A stretch of 64,000 nt of DNA from NCBI GenBank assembly GCA_965220045.1, contig OZ244803.1, positions 310,001-374,000 of the forward strand, read 5' to 3'. Below, one piece after another: positions 62,242-64,000 of the stretch (position 1 is its first letter; every line of letters begins with the position of its first letter). The DNA is from VXOZ01 sp965220045 (GTDB lineage Bacteria > Chloroflexota > UBA11872 > VXOZ01). Position numbers and translations under genes: made by a program. A model generated the notes under the pieces. It saw only the letters and a program-made list of their open reading frames with translations, made no database searches and had not been told where the DNA came from.

Positions 62242-62583
62242 GTGGCCGTAAAGGATACGCATAAGGCGTTCGAGCGTCTCACCGGCGCGGGCTAAAGCAA
62301 GGAGATGACGGAAGCCTTGCTGGAGACCTTGGGCGAGTCGTGGGACAGCCTCGCCACCAAGACGGACATAGAAGCCGTGAGAGGCGACGTCAAGGCGTTG
62401 GAAGTCGCCACGAAAGCCGGTATAAAGGCCTTGGAGAAAGAGACCAAGATTGAAATAGAGGCTTTAGAATCCTCCGGTAAGGCCAGTTTACGTGAGTTGG
62501 AACTGCGTATGCGGTTGCACCTTTACGCAGTTGCAATTGTGGTCATTGGCGTCTTAGCCGCGCTGGAACTATTGCCGCGCTAA
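62242..62583 (+). pseudogene. small coiled-coil membrane protein, second copy with in-frame stop
   Basis: The copy starts with the same GTG GCC GTA AAG sequence as 61933, including about 20 bases that code for the MiaA tail (AATGAACGGTGGCC). At the position of Cys18 (GAGCSKEM in copy 1) the codon TGC has become TAA. Translation would end after 17 residues. The rest of the frame stays open to 62583, with MTEALLETLGESWDSLATK, a longer coiled coil (KALEVATKAGIKALEKETKIE) and a C-terminal membrane helix. An ATG at 62305 directly after AAGCAAGGAG could restart. A shorter protein is thus possible, but I call it a broken gene. Confidence 0.7.
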
Positions 62584-62815
62584 GCAACTCAAGGTGAATC
62601 ATGCACTTGCGAACTAGAAACTGAGCCGGCGAAAATGCCCTGTAAGAGCTAATGCTAGTTTGCTAAAGGGAATGCTCCGCTTTAAGTAAGACGCACTCGC
62701 ATGCTGGCTGACTTGGCTGTTGTCACACAGAATCCTCCCATAGAGGCATGCGCATTCAAGTTGCGTTGACAACGATGTTGGATATAAGAGAGTGAAGCCC
62801 AAGAGGGGGCACGCG

Positions 62816-63664
62816 ATGGCAGAAGACCTCGAATTCATCAAAATGCATGGCACGGGCAACGACTTCGTCGTGGTAGATGCCCGCGCGAACGGCGCGAGGG
62901 CGTGGGCCGAATTGGCGCCCAAGCTCTGCGACCGCAACTTCGGCGTCGGCAGCGACGGACTGCTCCTCATCGATACGGATGATAACCAGGGCTACCAGTT
63001 CCGAATGTTCAATCCCGACGGCAGCGAGGCCGAAATGTGCGGCAACGGCATTCGCTGTTTTGCCAAGTATCTCTATGACACCGGGGAAATCGGTGAAGGC
63101 TGGCTGGAAGTTGATACGCTGGCGGGCATGCTCAAGGTAAACGTGCATCCGGGCGACAACGACCACTTTACCGTCTCCGTGGACATGGGTCCGCCTTTCC
63201 TGGCCCCGGCGGAAATCCCCGTGCAGGCCAACACCACGCCGGTGAAGGACATGCCACTATGCGTAAACGGTACGGATCTCTCGATAACGGCCGTTTCCAT
63301 GGGCAATCCCCACGCCATTACGTTTCTCGATGACATCGAGGCTTTCCCGCTCACCACCATCGGCCCGGAAGTGGAACACCATCCGGCGTTTCCCAAGCGC
63401 ACGAATTTCGAGATTGCCCAGGTGGTGGGGCGCGACCGCATCGAGGTGAAGGTGTGGGAACGCGGCGCCGGCCCTACGCTGGCCTGCGGGACAGGCGCGT
63501 GCGCTACGGCGGTGGCCGCCCGTTTGCATGGTCTTACCGACGAGACCGTCACTATCGGTCTCCCCGGCGGCGACCTGACCATCTCGTGGGACGGCGCCGG
63601 CCATGTGCTCATGCGGGGGGCGGCTCAGACAGTGTTTGCCGGTAGTTGGCTGCAGGGGGACTAG
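62816..63664 (+). CDS. dapF: diaminopimelate epimerase
   Basis: 282 residues from ATG at 62816 with AGAGGGGG upstream; the GTG at 62792 adds eight residues. Catalytic pair: Cys75 in SEAEMCGNGIRCFAKY and Cys224 in TLACGTGACATAVAAR. FIKMHGTGNDFVVVDA at the N-terminus is diagnostic. It converts LL- to meso-diaminopimelate, needed for lysine and peptidoglycan synthesis. Nothing odd; normal length. It lies just upstream of the membrane protein gene that continues out of the window. Confidence 0.95.
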   Translation: MAEDLEFIKMHGTGNDFVVVDARANGARAWAELAPKLCDRNFGVGSDGLLLIDTDDNQGYQFRMFNPDGSEAEMCGNGIRCFAKYLYDTGEIGEGWLEVDTLAGMLKVNVHPGDNDHFTVSVDMGPPFLAPAEIPVQANTTPVKDMPLCVNGTDLSITAVSMGNPHAITFLDDIEAFPLTTIGPEVEHHPAFPKRTNFEIAQVVGRDRIEVKVWERGAGPTLACGTGACATAVAARLHGLTDETVTIGLPGGDLTISWDGAGHVLMRGAAQTVFAGSWLQGD

Positions 63665-63666
63665 GC

Positions 63667-64000
63667 ATGTCCGAGGGTACCAAGCGCACGCTTGTAATAA
63701 TCCTAGCCCTGGTGCTCGGCATTATCTCCATCGCTCCCTTTGGCAGGATAAACCGCAGCGAACGGGCCGGTGTCCTGGCGGCGGTGGCAACCGCAATCGT
63801 CGGCGTGGTTGCCTTCATGCGCCGCGAGACGGAAGGTGAATTGCTGGGCATTCCCTATAGCTTCAGCCCTCCGACATTTGACCGGCTGAAGAGCCGGTTG
63901 TGGAATGCCGAAGACCCGCGCACCTTCACGCCGCATGTTTTCGGTTGGGGTTGGAGCATTAATTTCTATCAGATCTGTAAGCGCATCGGCCTTATTTCCT
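63667..64000 (+). CDS. membrane protein with DUF5808-like domain, 3'-truncated by the window edge
   Basis: The ATG at 63667 follows the dapF stop by 2 nt. The frame is open to the end of the window (111 residues seen). Residues 8-24 (LVIILALVLGIISIAPF) and 34-50 (GVLAAVATAIVGVVAFM) are membrane segments. They are followed by SFSPPTFDRLKSRLWNAEDPRTFTPHVFGWGWSINFYQ, which is the DUF5808 signature (W...DPR.F.P..FGWGW..NF). Function unknown; the rest lies outside. Confidence 0.75.
   Translation, partial: MSEGTKRTLVIILALVLGIISIAPFGRINRSERAGVLAAVATAIVGVVAFMRRETEGELLGIPYSFSPPTFDRLKSRLWNAEDPRTFTPHVFGWGWSINFYQICKRIGLIS

Noticed and set aside
1..64000. tRNA or rRNA genes
   Set aside because: No T-loop GGTTCGA/TTCGAATCC context with a matching acceptor stem was noticed; a tRNAscan run would settle it.

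Overview
The window is about 60% G+C, moderately dense bacterial chromosome with no rRNA, tRNA, CRISPR array, phage or transposase gene that I could recognise. The gene content points, as an inference, to a free-living or host-associated aerobic member of the Chloroflexota (SAR202/Dehalococcoidia-like or a sponge-associated relative). It includes many sulfatase, CocE-type hydrolase, DUF3604, GMC, Gfo/Idh, phytanoyl-CoA dioxygenase and TIM-barrel isomerase genes. It also has lipoprotein-type solute-binding proteins, a heme A synthase, a UbiA enzyme of the type seen with futalosine-pathway menaquinone synthesis, and a GroEL without a GGM tail. The non-coding DNA is rich in small palindromic (REP/MITE-like) repeats of at least four families.

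Layout. 1-4.1 kb: two tandem paralogous secreted proteins, the first cut by the window edge, each followed by the same 13-bp-stem hairpin. 4.2-11 kb: catabolic enzymes (DUF6807/PmoA-like protein, CocE/NonD hydrolase, MDR dehydrogenase, sulfatase) with a small DUF2442-DUF4160 pair between them. 11-17.2 kb: three solute-binding lipoproteins with no permease genes, plus a tiny YHS protein. 17.7-20.4 kb: a copper P-type ATPase with a CsoR-like operator in its promoter, followed by a decayed 24-bp tandem repeat. 20.9-28.5 kb: Gfo/Idh oxidoreductase, heme A synthase, UvrD-like helicase, DM13 protein, GroEL. 29-32.7 kb: UxaA-family protein, then a tight operon of an M55-like protein without its metal ligands, a TlpA-like thioredoxin and a UbiA prenyltransferase.

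32.7-50.2 kb is a catabolic stretch: DUF3604 protein, alpha/beta hydrolase, two class III aminotransferases, two nearly identical TIM-barrel isomerases created by a local duplication that left a ceramidase-like 3' fragment, the intact ceramidase-like gene, a triple-Cache lipoprotein, PhyH dioxygenase, methyltransferase, GMC oxidoreductase and HAD phosphatase. 50.2-57.3 kb holds an Lnt-like membrane protein lacking the catalytic Cys and coupled to an ankyrin gene, a methyltransferase, a GCPVCNK membrane protein and a lipoprotein 5'-nucleotidase. 57.4-64 kb is housekeeping: cmk overlapping an RluB/RsuA-type pseudouridine synthase, an isomerase, an SDR, miaA, a duplicated small coiled-coil membrane protein (one copy with an in-frame stop), dapF and the start of a DUF5808 protein.

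I did not find one obvious large new system. The most interesting signals are: (1) two degenerate minisatellites (24 bp and 18 bp periods), each starting at the edge of a REP-like palindrome; (2) two apparent pseudoenzymes in conserved-looking operons (M55-like, Lnt-like); (3) local duplications caught in mid-decay; and (4) a possible three-way-junction RNA at a methyltransferase stop codon.
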